Below are positions 17,486-26,439 of a DNA stretch of 64,000 nucleotides, piece by piece. Origin of the DNA: Sphingomonas sp. KR3-1 (lineage in GTDB: Bacteria > Pseudomonadota > Alphaproteobacteria > Sphingomonadales > Sphingomonadaceae). Location: contig NZ_JBDZDQ010000001.1 in the NCBI RefSeq assembly GCF_040049295.1, positions 868,001-932,000 on the forward strand, read 5' to 3'. The notes below the pieces were generated by a model. It was not told the DNA's origin and ran no database searches. It worked only from the letters and a program-made list of their open reading frames with translations. Position 1 is the first letter of the stretch, and each line of letters begins with the position of its first letter. The position numbers and the translations under genes were made by a program.

Positions 17486-17920
17486 TCATTCGACGCGCGA
17501 GAGCCGGGCGATCTCGAGCATCAGCGCGTCGATCTTCTCGTGCAGGCTCTCGATCTGGGCCTCGGCGCGGATATTGGTCTCATAGTCGAGCCGCGCCTCG
17601 AACCGGTCCTTCGCTGCCTGGCGGTTCTGGCTCATCATGATGATCGGTGCTTGCAGCGCGGCGAGCATCGACAGCATCAGGTTGAGGAAGATGAAGGGAA
17701 ACGGATCGAAGGCGTGCTTCGCCAGCACGACGGTGTTGAGCACCGCCCAGGCGGCTAGGAACAGGCCGAAGCCCATGATGAAGCCCCAGGAGCCGCCCAC
17801 CGCGGCAACCCGGTCGGCAAGCTTCTCGCCAAAGGTCTGCCGCGCGTCGAACAGCGCATGGGGATCGCGACCTACGCCCAGGCGGCGGAGATCCGAGAGG
17901 AAACGGATTGCTGCGTTCAT
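17486..17920 (-). CDS. DUF1003 membrane protein
   Basis: 144 aa from the ATG at 17920, preceded by GAGGTG. Two transmembrane helices (SWGFIMGFGLFLAAWAVLN and FPFIFLNLMLSMLAALQAP) followed by IIMMSQNRQAAKDRFEARLDYETN, which is the diagnostic DUF1003 sequence, and a C-terminal coiled coil (EAQIESLHEKIDALMLEIARL). The family is widespread in bacteria, in the inner membrane, of unknown function. Confidence 0.9.
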   Translation of the reverse strand: MNAAIRFLSDLRRLGVGRDPHALFDARQTFGEKLADRVAAVGGSWGFIMGFGLFLAAWAVLNTVVLAKHAFDPFPFIFLNLMLSMLAALQAPIIMMSQNRQAAKDRFEARLDYETNIRAEAQIESLHEKIDALMLEIARLSRVE

Positions 17921-18151
17921 TCTACACCTCATTGCGACCGGCCGCCCGGGCCAGTGCGCGAGGTGAGCGGGTCAGCTCAGCGCAGGGCCTCGGACGGCAC
18001 GGTCGATCGACTATGATCGTTGCTGGACATGACCCCATTCTCGGAGTTGTGGCGGGTAAGGACGCACGGCCGTGCGTCCGCGGGCGACATGGCGTCGCGG
18101 AGCGTGGAATTCAAATGAAAATCCGGTCATGTTGACGCGGACCAGCAGAGC

Positions 18152-18185
18152 CCTTTTCCCCGGCGAAGTCTGGGGAAAAAAGATG
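18152..18185. repeat. Short palindromic repeat
   Basis: CTTTTCCCCGGCGAAG followed by TCTGGGGAAAAAAG folds as an imperfect hairpin. Nearly the same unit occurs inside the methyltransferase gene at 7112-7149. Confidence 0.65.
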
Positions 18186-18196
18186 GAGCCACAATA

Positions 18197-18226
18197 GAAA
18201 AAGGCCGGAGCATCGCCCCGGCCTTT
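18197..18226 (-). terminator. Rho-independent terminator of the hrcA-grpE unit
   Basis: On the minus strand GGCCGGGG-CGATG-CTCCGGCC is followed by TTTTTC. It begins 24 nt after the grpE stop. Confidence 0.88.
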
Positions 18227-18249
18227 CGCACTTCGTCAGGCGCCGAAGC

Positions 18250-18807
18250 TCAATCCGGCTTCTTCGCCACGCCGACCAGCGCCGGGCGCAGCAGGCGGTC
18301 GCGGATCATGTAGCCGGCCTGGATCTCCTGAACGATCGTGCCCGGCTCGGCATCGGCGCTCGGCATTTCCATCATCGCCTGGTGGCGATTGGGATCGAGC
18401 GCCTCGCCGAGCGCGACGATCTTCGAGATGCCGTGGCGGGCGAAGACCGAATCGAGCTCGCGGCCGGTGGCCTCGAGGCCGGTGACCAGGCCCTTGAACT
18501 TGTCGTCGTCCCTGAGCTCGGCCGGAATCGCGGCGAGCGCGCGGGTGAGATTGTCGGCGACCGAGAGCACGTCGCGCGCGAACGCGGTCGCGGCATAGGT
18601 CTTGGCGTCCTGCGCTTCCTTCTCGGCGCGGCGGCGGACATTCTGCGTCTCCGCCTGGGCATACATCACCGCGGCCTTGGCCTCGGCGAGCTGCGCCTCG
18701 AGCTCGGCTGCGCGGTCATGCTCGGCCACTTCGGGCGCGCCTTCCGCGGTTTCCTCGCGCAGAGTCGTTTCGTCCTGCATGTCCGTCACCTTCGATTCTT
18801 CGGTCAT
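18250..18807 (-). CDS. grpE: Nucleotide exchange factor GrpE
   Basis: 185 aa. Acidic N-terminus, long coiled coil (AAELEAQLAEAKAAVMYAQAETQNVRRRAEKEAQDAK), then the beta-domain (RHGISKIVALGEALDPNRHQAMMEMPS and TIVQEIQAGYMIRDRLLRPALVGVAK). It releases ADP from DnaK. It follows hrcA by 10 nt in the common hrcA-grpE order and ends at a clear terminator. Expected to be heat-inducible through HrcA or the heat-shock sigma factor; no CIRCE element is seen here. Confidence 0.97.
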   Translation of the reverse strand: MTEESKVTDMQDETTLREETAEGAPEVAEHDRAAELEAQLAEAKAAVMYAQAETQNVRRRAEKEAQDAKTYAATAFARDVLSVADNLTRALAAIPAELRDDDKFKGLVTGLEATGRELDSVFARHGISKIVALGEALDPNRHQAMMEMPSADAEPGTIVQEIQAGYMIRDRLLRPALVGVAKKPD

Positions 18808-18817
18808 ATTTCCCTGT

Positions 18818-19861
18818 TCAGGCCAGTAATCGGGCCAAAGTGGCCGCCGTGAAATCTACCATGGGCACGACGCGCGCATAGTTCAACCGGGTCGGGCCGA
18901 TCACGCCGACCACGCCGACCACGCGGCCATCGAGCGCGCGCACCGGCTTCGCGATCACCGATGAGCCGGACAACGCGAATAGCTTGTTCTCCGATCCGAT
19001 GAAAATGCGCGTCGCCTCGCCGTCGCGCGCCGAATCGAGCAGGCGGGCGATTTCCTCCTGCCCCTCGAGCTGGTCGAGCAGCTGGCTGACCTTGTCGAGG
19101 TCCTCGGCGGCGGCGGTGTCGATCAGCCGCGCCTGGCCGCGCACGATCAGCACCGGGCGGCGATCGCTGTCCTCGCTCCACACGGCGAGCCCGCGCGCGA
19201 CCAGCGCGGCCGCCACGCTGTCGAGCGCGGCGCGCTGCTGGCCGAGATCGCGCTCGACCCGGGCGAGCGCCTGGCTGAGCGTAAGCCCGCCGCAGGTGGC
19301 GGAGAGGTAGTTGGCCGCGCGCTGGAGCGCCGCCGGGTCCATCCCGCCGGCGAGCTCGACCACGCGGTTCTCGACCGAGCCGTCCTCGCCGACCAGCACC
19401 GCGAGCGCGCGATCCGCACTTAACGGCACGAAGCCGAACTGGCGCAGGATCGGCTCGGCCTTGGGCACCAGCACCAGGCCGGCACAGGCCGACAGGCCGG
19501 AGAGCGCAGCGGTGGTGTTGGCGAGCGCCGCCTCGACCGGCCCGCGCTCGGCGGCGTTGCGCTCGATCGCGGCGCGCTCTTCGAGCGAGGGCTCGTTCGC
19601 CTGCATCATGCCGTCGACGAACAGCCGCAACCCGGTCTCGGTCGGCATGCGGCCGGCGCTGGTGTGCGGCGCGGCGAGCAGGCCGAGCTCCTCGAGATCC
19701 TGCATCACGGTGCGGATCGAGGCAGGCGAGAGGTTGAGCCCGGAGATCTGCGCGATCGTGCGCGAGCCCACCGGCACGCCGGTGTCGATGTACGACTCGA
19801 CGACCATGCGGAACACGTCGCGGGCGCGGTCGGTCAGTTCGCGGATCGGCGGGGTGGTCAT
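18818..19861 (-). CDS. hrcA: Heat-inducible transcriptional repressor HrcA
   Basis: 347 aa. The winged-helix N-terminus has LTDRARDVFRMVVESYIDTG, VGSRTIAQISGLNLSPASIR and TVMQDLEELGLLAAPHTSAG, followed by GRMPTETGLRLFVDGMM, all diagnostic for HrcA. The C-terminal GAF-like region includes FIGSENKLFALSGSSVI and VGVVGVIGPTRLNYARVVPMVDF. HrcA represses groESL through CIRCE sites. Transcribed together with grpE. Confidence 0.97.
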   Translation of the reverse strand: MTTPPIRELTDRARDVFRMVVESYIDTGVPVGSRTIAQISGLNLSPASIRTVMQDLEELGLLAAPHTSAGRMPTETGLRLFVDGMMQANEPSLEERAAIERNAAERGPVEAALANTTAALSGLSACAGLVLVPKAEPILRQFGFVPLSADRALAVLVGEDGSVENRVVELAGGMDPAALQRAANYLSATCGGLTLSQALARVERDLGQQRAALDSVAAALVARGLAVWSEDSDRRPVLIVRGQARLIDTAAAEDLDKVSQLLDQLEGQEEIARLLDSARDGEATRIFIGSENKLFALSGSSVIAKPVRALDGRVVGVVGVIGPTRLNYARVVPMVDFTAATLARLLA

Positions 19862-19909
19862 CAGGCGTATGTAGTCACCGATCGTTCCACCGTCACCCCG
19901 ACGCCGGAA

Positions 19910-20410
19910 TCAGGGCCGCTCGCCGATCAGCTCCTGGATCGGCAGGCCTTCCGCCGCCTCGCCCAGCGCCTGCTTGATCGCCTGGTTCTGCATCACGCAG
20001 CCATAATAGACATAGAGGTGCTGGCTGTCGCCGATCGCGCGGGTCCAGGTGACGTCGACGCTCGGCATGTCGGTGGCGACATGCGGGCAGGTCTTCTCGC
20101 CGGGCGCATAGCGGACCTCGCCGCTCGTGGGGCGCCAGGGGCCGAGCTTGGCCGCGAAGGCATCATATTGGGCGCGGCTGAGCGTGAACGCCTTCTCGCC
20201 GGTGACCGCGGTGAAGCGCTTGCCTTCGAACATGCCGGTGCCGTCGGGCCGCACGGTGACGGTGTAGACCGGGCAGCGGCCGAAGCACGGGCCGGTCTCG
20301 TAGCGGATCGAATCGGCTTCGATCGGCACCGGCCTGCCCGGCCCGACCTCGTTCTTCGCGCAGCCCGCCAGCGCCAGCGCGCCGAGCCCGATAATCGCAA
20401 ACCTGCGCAT
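19910..20410 (-). CDS. DUF6438-type lipoprotein
   Basis: 166 aa from the ATG at 20410. Lipobox LALAGC near residue 16 after [11 protein letters not shown], so it should be a lipid-anchored envelope protein. The mature part carries [21 protein letters not shown], typical of DUF6438, and further cysteines ([16 protein letters not shown]) that may form disulfides. Function unknown. It lies 48 nt upstream of hrcA on the same strand and divergent from rph. Confidence 0.82.
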   Translation of the reverse strand: MRRFAIIGLGALALAGCAKNEVGPGRPVPIEADSIRYETGPCFGRCPVYTVTVRPDGTGMFEGKRFTAVTGEKAFTLSRAQYDAFAAKLGPWRPTSGEVRYAPGEKTCPHVATDMPSVDVTWTRAIGDSQHLYVYYGCVMQNQAIKQALGEAAEGLPIQELIGERP

Positions 20411-20502
20411 TCCCTGTTCTCCCACGGATCGCGGACCGAGACTGGCGCGTTCCCATCGTTCCGTCTACGTGCCGCTTCAAACCTTGCAGGAGACTGAAGC
20501 AG

Positions 20503-21216
20503 ATGCGCCCATCCGGCCGCGCCCCCGACGAAATGCGTGCGATCACGATCGAGCCCCACTTCACCCGCCACGCCGAGGGCTCGGTGCTGATCAGCTTTGG
20601 CGACACCCGCGTGCTCGTCACCGCCAGCGTCGAGGAGCGGCTGCCGCCCTGGCTCAAGGGCAAGGGCGAAGGCTGGGTCACCGCCGAATACGGCATGCTG
20701 CCGCGCGCAACGCACACCCGCGGCCAGCGCGAGGCCGCCAAGGGCAAGCAGTCCGGCCGCACCCAGGAAATCCAGCGGCTGATCGGCCGTTCGCTGCGCG
20801 CGGTCACCGACCTCAAGAAGCTCGGCGAGCGCCAGATCACGCTCGATTGCGACGTGATCCAGGCCGATGGCGGCACGCGCACCGCGGCGATCTCGGGCGC
20901 GTTCGTCGCGCTGCGCATCGCGGTGAACAAGCTGATGGCGCAGGGCCTGATCAAGGAAGACCCGATCATCGCCCAGGTCGCCGCGGTGTCGTGCGGCATC
21001 TATCAGGGCAACCCGGTGCTCGACCTCGACTATGTCGAGGACAGCGGCGCCGATGCCGATGCCAATTTCGTGCTGCTCTCCAACGGCAACATCGCCGAGG
21101 CGCAGGCGACCGCCGAGGGCGCGACCTATGACGAGGAAGGGCTGCTCCGCCTGCTCCGCCTCGCGCGGATCGGCTGCACCCAGATATTCGACGCGCAGCT
21201 GAAGGCAATCGGATGA
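20503..21216 (+). CDS. rph: Ribonuclease PH
   Basis: 237 aa, standard length. Motifs: [78 protein letters not shown] and [19 protein letters not shown] with the phosphate and metal-binding residues. A phosphorolytic 3'-5' exoribonuclease that trims tRNA precursors. Its stop overlaps the rdgB start by four nt (ATGA). Confidence 0.98.
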   Translation: MRPSGRAPDEMRAITIEPHFTRHAEGSVLISFGDTRVLVTASVEERLPPWLKGKGEGWVTAEYGMLPRATHTRGQREAAKGKQSGRTQEIQRLIGRSLRAVTDLKKLGERQITLDCDVIQADGGTRTAAISGAFVALRIAVNKLMAQGLIKEDPIIAQVAAVSCGIYQGNPVLDLDYVEDSGADADANFVLLSNGNIAEAQATAEGATYDEEGLLRLLRLARIGCTQIFDAQLKAIG

Positions 21217-21848
21217 CCGGTGAAGGCGAGACTCCGCAAGCGATCCGCAAGCTGAAGCCCGGCAAGCTGGTGATCGCCAGCCACAATGCCGGCAAGGTGC
21301 GCGAGATCCGCGAGCTGCTCGGTCCCTATGGGATCGAGCCGGTCTCGGCGGCCGAGCTCGACCTGCCCGAGCCCGAGGAAACGGGGACGACCTTCGTCGC
21401 CAATGCCGAGCTGAAGGCGCTGCAGGCGGCGGACCTGTCCGGCCTGCCTGCCCTCGCCGACGATTCGGGGCTGTGCGTCGAGGCGCTGAACAACGATCCC
21501 GGCATCTTCTCGGCGCGCTGGGCGGGCCCGGGCAAGGACTTCGGCGTGGCGATGCAGCTGGTCGAGGACAAGCTCGCCGCCCTGCCGCCCGAGACCAGCC
21601 GAGACGCGCATTTCGTCTGCGCGCTCGCGCTCGCCTGGCCCGACGGGCATGTCGAGTGGTTCGAAGGCCGCGTCGACGGCACCTTGGTGTGGCCGCCGCG
21701 CGGGACGAGCGGGTTCGGCTATGACCCGGTGTTCCTGCCCGAGGGACATGACCGGACCTTCGGCGAGATGGAGCCCGCGGCCAAGCACGCGATGAGCCAC
21801 CGCGCCGATGCGTTCCGCCAGCTGGTTGGCGCGGTACTCGACGCATAA
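21213..21848 (+). CDS. rdgB: XTP/dITP diphosphatase (RdgB/HAM1)
   Basis: 211 aa. [20 protein letters not shown] (substrate-binding SxNxxK), [46 protein letters not shown] and [20 protein letters not shown] are all characteristic. It hydrolyses non-canonical purine nucleotides to keep them out of DNA and RNA. Translationally coupled to rph. Confidence 0.97.
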   Translation: MTGEGETPQAIRKLKPGKLVIASHNAGKVREIRELLGPYGIEPVSAAELDLPEPEETGTTFVANAELKALQAADLSGLPALADDSGLCVEALNNDPGIFSARWAGPGKDFGVAMQLVEDKLAALPPETSRDAHFVCALALAWPDGHVEWFEGRVDGTLVWPPRGTSGFGYDPVFLPEGHDRTFGEMEPAAKHAMSHRADAFRQLVGAVLDA

Positions 21849-21910
21849 AGGTGATTCGCGCCGCGTTAACGACGTATTCCCCGCATCTTCGCGTCCGGAC
21901 TTGGGCTATG

Positions 21911-21940
21911 ACCCCTCGCAACAAGAGTTCAGCGAGGGGT
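21911..21940 (+). promoter_or_regulatory. Hairpin that sequesters a ribosome binding site
   Basis: ACCCCTCGC (21911-21919) pairs perfectly with GCGAGGGGT (21932-21940), leaving a 12-nt loop. The GAGGGG ribosome binding site of the downstream 60-aa gene lies within the 3' arm, six nt before its ATG at 21946. Confidence 0.65.
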
Positions 21941-21945
21941 CGCAC

Positions 21946-22128
21946 ATGGGTTCAATCCGCCAATGGGCGACGATGATACGACACGTCCACAAGACGCATA
22001 TCGAGGACGGGATCGAGGAAGAGACGGGCGAGACGCTGGCCCTGTCGCCTGACGAAGCGGACGCGGCCGAGCGCCGCGCAGAAGAAAACCGAGTATCGCT
22101 GGTCGAAACGGGGCCCGCGCTGGCCTAA
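21946..22128 (+). CDS. Small acidic hypothetical protein (60 aa)
   Basis: Begins MGSIRQWATMIRHVHKTHIE at the ATG 21946 with GAGGGG at good spacing. The rest is acidic and helical (EDGIEEETGETLALSPDEADAAERRAEEN). No recognised domain. Its ribosome binding site is part of a perfect 9-bp hairpin, which suggests translational control. An in-frame ORF extends upstream to 21808 inside rdgB, but the ribosome binding site favours 21946. Confidence 0.65.
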   Translation: MGSIRQWATMIRHVHKTHIEDGIEEETGETLALSPDEADAAERRAEENRVSLVETGPALA

Positions 22129-22424
22129 ACAGCGCCGTGCCCAACCGATTCATCGCACAGATGTCGGGCAGTTGCATCGCTGAACTGGCGCAGCACCCCA
22201 CGCACATGTGGTCATTGCGTCACTATTTGACGATATTTTACGCTTAAATTACCTTAGCCGTCGAGCAATCTCGCCGCAGCTTACTCTGAATCTACTCGCA
22301 ATAACTCGATTATGAACCGAAAATGACACGGCATATCTTAGATTGTTACAAGTGATGTAACAATACTGCCACCGCACTTACTTAGTTGCGCTCCCCGACA
22401 CCAACACTTGCGGGGAATCAACCA
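22129..22424 (+). promoter_or_regulatory. TBDR promoter region with palindrome
   Basis: 296 nt of unusually AT-rich sequence before the receptor gene. It holds a perfect inverted repeat ATTGTTAC-N7-GTAACAAT (22342-22364), 60 nt before the GTG start, likely an operator for an unidentified regulator. Confidence 0.6.
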
Positions 22425-25040
22425 GTGGCAACCACCCATACTCAACGCCTATCGCTGCTGCTGTGCGGCGTGGCCCTGTTCACGGCGACCGCACCGGCGC
22501 TTGCAGCGACCTCCAACGACAACAAGCCGGCCGCGCCGCAGGCCGATGCGCCCGCGCCCCAGGCCCAGTCGAGCGACGACCAGAGCGGCCTGGCCGACAT
22601 CGTCGTGACCGCGCAGCGCCGCGAAACCAACCTCCAGGCGACGCCGATCTCGATCTCGGTGCTGAGCACCGAGAACCTCCAGGATCGCCACGTCCAGAGC
22701 CTGTTCAACCTGGCCGACGGCTCGGTGCCGTCGCTGCGCGTCGCTACCTTCGAGGCGCGCCAGTCGGCGCTGACGATCGGCATCCGCGGCATTGTCCCCT
22801 ACGACCAGAACCAGACCGCCCGTGACGGCGGCGTCAGCGTCTATATCGACGGCGTCGCGCTCGGTAAGACCCAGGGCCTCAACGCCGCGCTGTTCGACAT
22901 CGAGCGCATCGAAGTGCTGAAGGGACCGCAGGGCACGCTGTTCGGCCGCAACACCGAAGGCGGCGCGCTGTCGATGGTCACCAAGGCGCCCACCGGCGTG
23001 TTCGACGGCCGCGTCGTCGCCGGCGTCGGCAATTATGGCAGCCGCAATGCCGAAGCGCATCTCGACCTGCCCTCTTTCGCGAACATCGCGCTGAAGTTCG
23101 ACGGCGTCTACCAGCACCAGGATCCGACCGTGAAGGATCCGCTCGCGGGCTCGACCGGCTGGAACTATTACGACCGCAAGGGCGGCCGCGCCGCTGCGCG
23201 CTGGACCCCGGTCGACGGCCTGACGGCGGACTTCTCGTATGACTATGCGAAGGACGACAACACGCCGCAGTACAGCCAGCTGATCAACTTCAACCCGAAG
23301 GGCTACGTCGTCGGCACCTACACCAACCCGAATACGGGCGCCGTCGGCACGCAGCTGTACCTGCCGGGCACCGGCACGGTCGCCACGCCCTGCGGCGGCA
23401 CCTTCGCGCCGGGCGCGCTCGTCACCAGCTCGAACAACGTCTCCTCGACGCGGGTGGGTTGCATCGCGCCCAAGGCGCCCCTCGTCGGCGTACACCCGGA
23501 TCGCCAGACGGTTGCCGATGTCGGCGTGCCGCAGCAGCCGAGCGTCGACATCACGCACGGCGCCACCGCGAACCTGAAGTACAAGGTCGCACCGGGCATC
23601 GAGCTGCGCTCGATCACCGCATGGCGCGGCGTCAGCACCGACCAGTGGGACAATTCGGGCGGTCCGGAGCGCAGCGTCTTCGCGCCGAACGCGAACTTCA
23701 GCCGCTACAGCCTGTCGTACCTCGACCAGCACCAGTTCAGCCAGGAATTCCAGGCGGTCGGCAGCTTCGACCAGTTCGATTTCGTCGTCGGCGCCTATTA
23801 CTACACCGAGCACGCGACCGAATATGCCGCGACGCCGCTCAGCAACCTGTGGAACGCGGACGGCACTGCCTACACGATCCGCAGCCCGATCGTCACCGGC
23901 ACGGTCACCAGCGCCAACTCGGGCGCCCAGCCCTATGCCGCCTCGTGCGTGAACACGCTGGCGACCACGGTTCCGCAGTTCGCGAACAGCTGCCAGTTCA
24001 TCACCCGCGCCAGCCAGGCCTGGGACCACAACTACTCGGCATTCGGCAACCTGACCTTCTCGCCGGAAGGCACCGGGCTGCACTTCACCGCCGGCGGCCG
24101 CTTCACCAACGACAAGCGCCACGGCGGGCTCTACGTCGTCAACAACGCGGTGCAGGGCTACACCTTCTCGAACAGCGTCAGCCGCTTCGACCCGATGCTC
24201 AACATCGCGTTCGATGCGAGCCCGGACATGCACTTCTACGCGAAGTATGCGACCGGCTTCCGCGCCGGCGGCGCCAATGACCGCTCGCTGACGTTCAACG
24301 CGTTCGGTCCGGAATCGGTGAAGTCGTACGAAGTCGGCGCGAAGATGGACTTCTTCGACCATCACGCCCGCCTGAACCTGGCCGGCTACATCATGAACCG
24401 CAGCAACACGCAGTTCGACTTCGACCAGTTCGACACCACGTCGGGCCCGACGAGCGGCGCGCATGTCGAGCAGACGCAGAACGCTGGCGACACCAAGATC
24501 CGCGGCATCGAAGCCGATCTGACGGTGAAGCCGACCCGCGAGCTGACGCTGTCGGCATCCTATGCCTATACCTACTGGAAGGCGCCTTCGGCAGTGAACC
24601 CGCTGACCGGCGGCCTGCCGCAGCAGCTCTACATCGTCTACACGCCGAAGAACGCGGCGTCGGGCGCGATCGACTATCAGCTGCCGATCACCATCGGCGG
24701 CGGTGCCAATGTGCGCCTGCACCTCGATGCGAACTATGCGAGCAGCCAGTACAGCTTCCAGCTCGAGCCGACCAAGACCGACTCCAGCTTCGTCGTGAAC
24801 GGCCGCATCGCACTGGCGGACATCAAGATGAACGAGACCAGCCAGGTGACGCTCTCGCTCTGGGCGCGCAACCTGCTCAACAACACCTATATCTACCGCC
24901 GGTCGGACGCGAACTCGTCGCCGGTGCTCAACTACACCGGCTCGACCCTGACGTCGTCCAACTATGGCGGCATCCTGGGCGACTATGCCAACTTCAACCC
25001 GCCGCGCACCTGGGGCGCGGAAGCCAGCATCCAGTTCTAA
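22425..25040 (+). CDS. TonB-dependent receptor
   Basis: About 871 aa from GTG 22425, chosen because GGGGA is eight nt upstream and it gives a signal peptide (TQRLSLLLCGVALFTATAPALA). A TTG-initiated extension to 22386 is unlikely. The plug domain starts at ADIVVTAQRRETNLQATPISISVLS and includes VYIDGVALGKTQGLNAALFDIERIEVLKGPQGTLFGRN; the barrel ends in the aromatic FNPPRTWGAEASIQF. Outer-membrane energy-coupled uptake; the ligand is not clear, and no hydrolase or siderophore gene is next to it. A perfect palindrome in its upstream region suggests substrate-responsive control. Confidence 0.93.
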   Translation: MATTHTQRLSLLLCGVALFTATAPALAATSNDNKPAAPQADAPAPQAQSSDDQSGLADIVVTAQRRETNLQATPISISVLSTENLQDRHVQSLFNLADGSVPSLRVATFEARQSALTIGIRGIVPYDQNQTARDGGVSVYIDGVALGKTQGLNAALFDIERIEVLKGPQGTLFGRNTEGGALSMVTKAPTGVFDGRVVAGVGNYGSRNAEAHLDLPSFANIALKFDGVYQHQDPTVKDPLAGSTGWNYYDRKGGRAAARWTPVDGLTADFSYDYAKDDNTPQYSQLINFNPKGYVVGTYTNPNTGAVGTQLYLPGTGTVATPCGGTFAPGALVTSSNNVSSTRVGCIAPKAPLVGVHPDRQTVADVGVPQQPSVDITHGATANLKYKVAPGIELRSITAWRGVSTDQWDNSGGPERSVFAPNANFSRYSLSYLDQHQFSQEFQAVGSFDQFDFVVGAYYYTEHATEYAATPLSNLWNADGTAYTIRSPIVTGTVTSANSGAQPYAASCVNTLATTVPQFANSCQFITRASQAWDHNYSAFGNLTFSPEGTGLHFTAGGRFTNDKRHGGLYVVNNAVQGYTFSNSVSRFDPMLNIAFDASPDMHFYAKYATGFRAGGANDRSLTFNAFGPESVKSYEVGAKMDFFDHHARLNLAGYIMNRSNTQFDFDQFDTTSGPTSGAHVEQTQNAGDTKIRGIEADLTVKPTRELTLSASYAYTYWKAPSAVNPLTGGLPQQLYIVYTPKNAASGAIDYQLPITIGGGANVRLHLDANYASSQYSFQLEPTKTDSSFVVNGRIALADIKMNETSQVTLSLWARNLLNNTYIYRRSDANSSPVLNYTGSTLTSSNYGGILGDYANFNPPRTWGAEASIQF

Positions 25041-25066
25041 ACTGGGTTCAGGCTGAAGATTGCGAG

Positions 25067-25101
25067 CGGCCCGGAGGGAAACCTCCGGGCCGTTTCGCTT
25101 T
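25067..25101 (+). terminator. Terminator after the TonB-dependent receptor
   Basis: CGGCCCGGAGG-GAAA-CCTCCGGGCCG, an 11-bp perfect stem with a GNRA-like tetraloop, followed by TTTCGCTTTTC, 26 nt after the receptor stop. Confidence 0.9.
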
Positions 25102-25102
25102 T

Positions 25103-26437
25103 CTAGGGTACCAGCGGCAGGTCGAGATGCACGGCAAGCCCCGGCGCGGCGTCGGCGAGCTCGAGGGTGCCGTGATGCAGCCGCGCGATCGCCTGGACGA
25201 GCGGCAGGCCGAGACCGTGGCCGGGGCGGTTGCGGCTCGCCTCCAGCCGGCCGAAACGGCGCAGCGCATGGGTGCGTGCTTCCTCGGGGATGCCAGGGCC
25301 GTCGTCGCGCACGGTGAGCCGGGCCAGGTCGCCGTGGCGCCGGACGCCCAGCGTGATGCGCGTGCCCGGCGGCGTGTGGTTCACGGCATTCTCGATCAGG
25401 TTGACCAGTGCCTGAGCGAGCAGCCGGGCATCGCCCTCCACCGCCAGCGGTTCGCCCGGCGCGATCGTGAGGACATGGCCGCTTTCCTCGATCACCGGAT
25501 CGAGCGCGGCGCCCGCCTCCTCGATCAGGTCGCCGAGATCGATCCGGGCGAACAGCGCGCGGCGATCGCCGCCCTCGACTTCGGTGATACGCAGGATCGC
25601 GGCGAACATCTGGAGGATCTCGCCATTCTGCGCCGCCAGCGCCTCGATCTCGCCGCGCACGGCCTCGGCCTCGGGCCGCACGGCAAGCGCCTGGATGCGG
25701 CCGTGGAGCCGGGCGAGCGGAGTGCGCAGGTCATGCGCGATATCGTTCGAGATGCCGGTGAGGCTGACCATCAGCGCGTCGATGCGATCGAGCATGTGGT
25801 TGAACGCCTCGGCCTGGCGCTCGAACGGCCCGCCCAGCCCGTCGATCGGCACGCGCGCCTGCATGTCGCCGTCGACGATCGATTCGGCGGTGGTGCGCAG
25901 CCGGTCGATCCGGGCAGTGATCGCGCGGCTCAGCGCCCAGGTACCGGCAATCAGCAGTAGCAGGATCGTGCCGAAGCCGGCGGCAAGGATGCGCAGCCGC
26001 TGCGCGTCGTGATGCTCGATCGGCTCGCTCTCGGCGACGAGGGTAAGCGCTGCGCCGCCGGGGAGCCGCGTCAGCAGCGCCTGGCCGCGGGTGAGCCCGG
26101 CAATGCCCTGCTCCTTGCCGATCGTTGAGATACCGGGCGGCACCGGCGCGGGGAGCACGATGTTGCCCGCCAGGTGCTTCCCGTCCGGCGCGCGCAGCAG
26201 GAAGCCGATATCGGCGCTGTCGCGGCGGCGCATCTCGCCGGCGATCCGCTCGACCAGTTGCGCGACCGGGGGATTGCCCTCGAGCAGCTCCGCCGCCTCG
26301 CGCTCGAGCCGCTTGTCGACCTGGACGTCGATCGCCCCCATCAGCGCGAAATAGACGGCAGCGGCGGTCAGCAGGGTTGCCAGCGACAGCATGGCGATGA
26401 AGGCGATGACCATCGCCCGGAGCGAGCGCAGCGGCAT
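25103..26437 (-). CDS. Membrane sensor histidine kinase (HAMP/HisKA/HATPase)
   Basis: 444 aa. First TM near residues 8-33, a periplasmic region of ~115 aa, second TM (FGTILLLLIAGTWALS), HAMP (RAITARIDRLRTTAESIVDGD), the phospho-acceptor in ISNDIAHDLRTPLARL, N box NLIENAVNHTPPG, G1 DDGPGIP and G2 GHGLGLPLV. It starts two nt after the response regulator stop, so the two form one operon. The periplasmic signal is unknown. Resembles the QseC/PhoQ-like group in layout. Confidence 0.95.
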   Translation of the reverse strand: MPLRSLRAMVIAFIAMLSLATLLTAAAVYFALMGAIDVQVDKRLEREAAELLEGNPPVAQLVERIAGEMRRRDSADIGFLLRAPDGKHLAGNIVLPAPVPPGISTIGKEQGIAGLTRGQALLTRLPGGAALTLVAESEPIEHHDAQRLRILAAGFGTILLLLIAGTWALSRAITARIDRLRTTAESIVDGDMQARVPIDGLGGPFERQAEAFNHMLDRIDALMVSLTGISNDIAHDLRTPLARLHGRIQALAVRPEAEAVRGEIEALAAQNGEILQMFAAILRITEVEGGDRRALFARIDLGDLIEEAGAALDPVIEESGHVLTIAPGEPLAVEGDARLLAQALVNLIENAVNHTPPGTRITLGVRRHGDLARLTVRDDGPGIPEEARTHALRRFGRLEASRNRPGHGLGLPLVQAIARLHHGTLELADAAPGLAVHLDLPLVP

Positions 26438-26439
26438 GC

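Larger units (their letters stand above)
17921..18249. other. Intergenic region between DUF1003 and grpE
   Basis: 329 nt containing a short palindromic repeat (18152-18185) and the grpE terminator (18197-18226). No coding frame is convincing. Confidence 0.7.

Noticed and set aside
18818..19909. CIRCE element before hrcA
   Set aside because: Looked for TTAGCACTC and GAGTGCTAA; none seen. The element may lie elsewhere, for example before groESL.
22449..24722. Minus-strand ORF of 757 aa
   Set aside because: Antisense to the TonB-dependent receptor; no recognisable motif.
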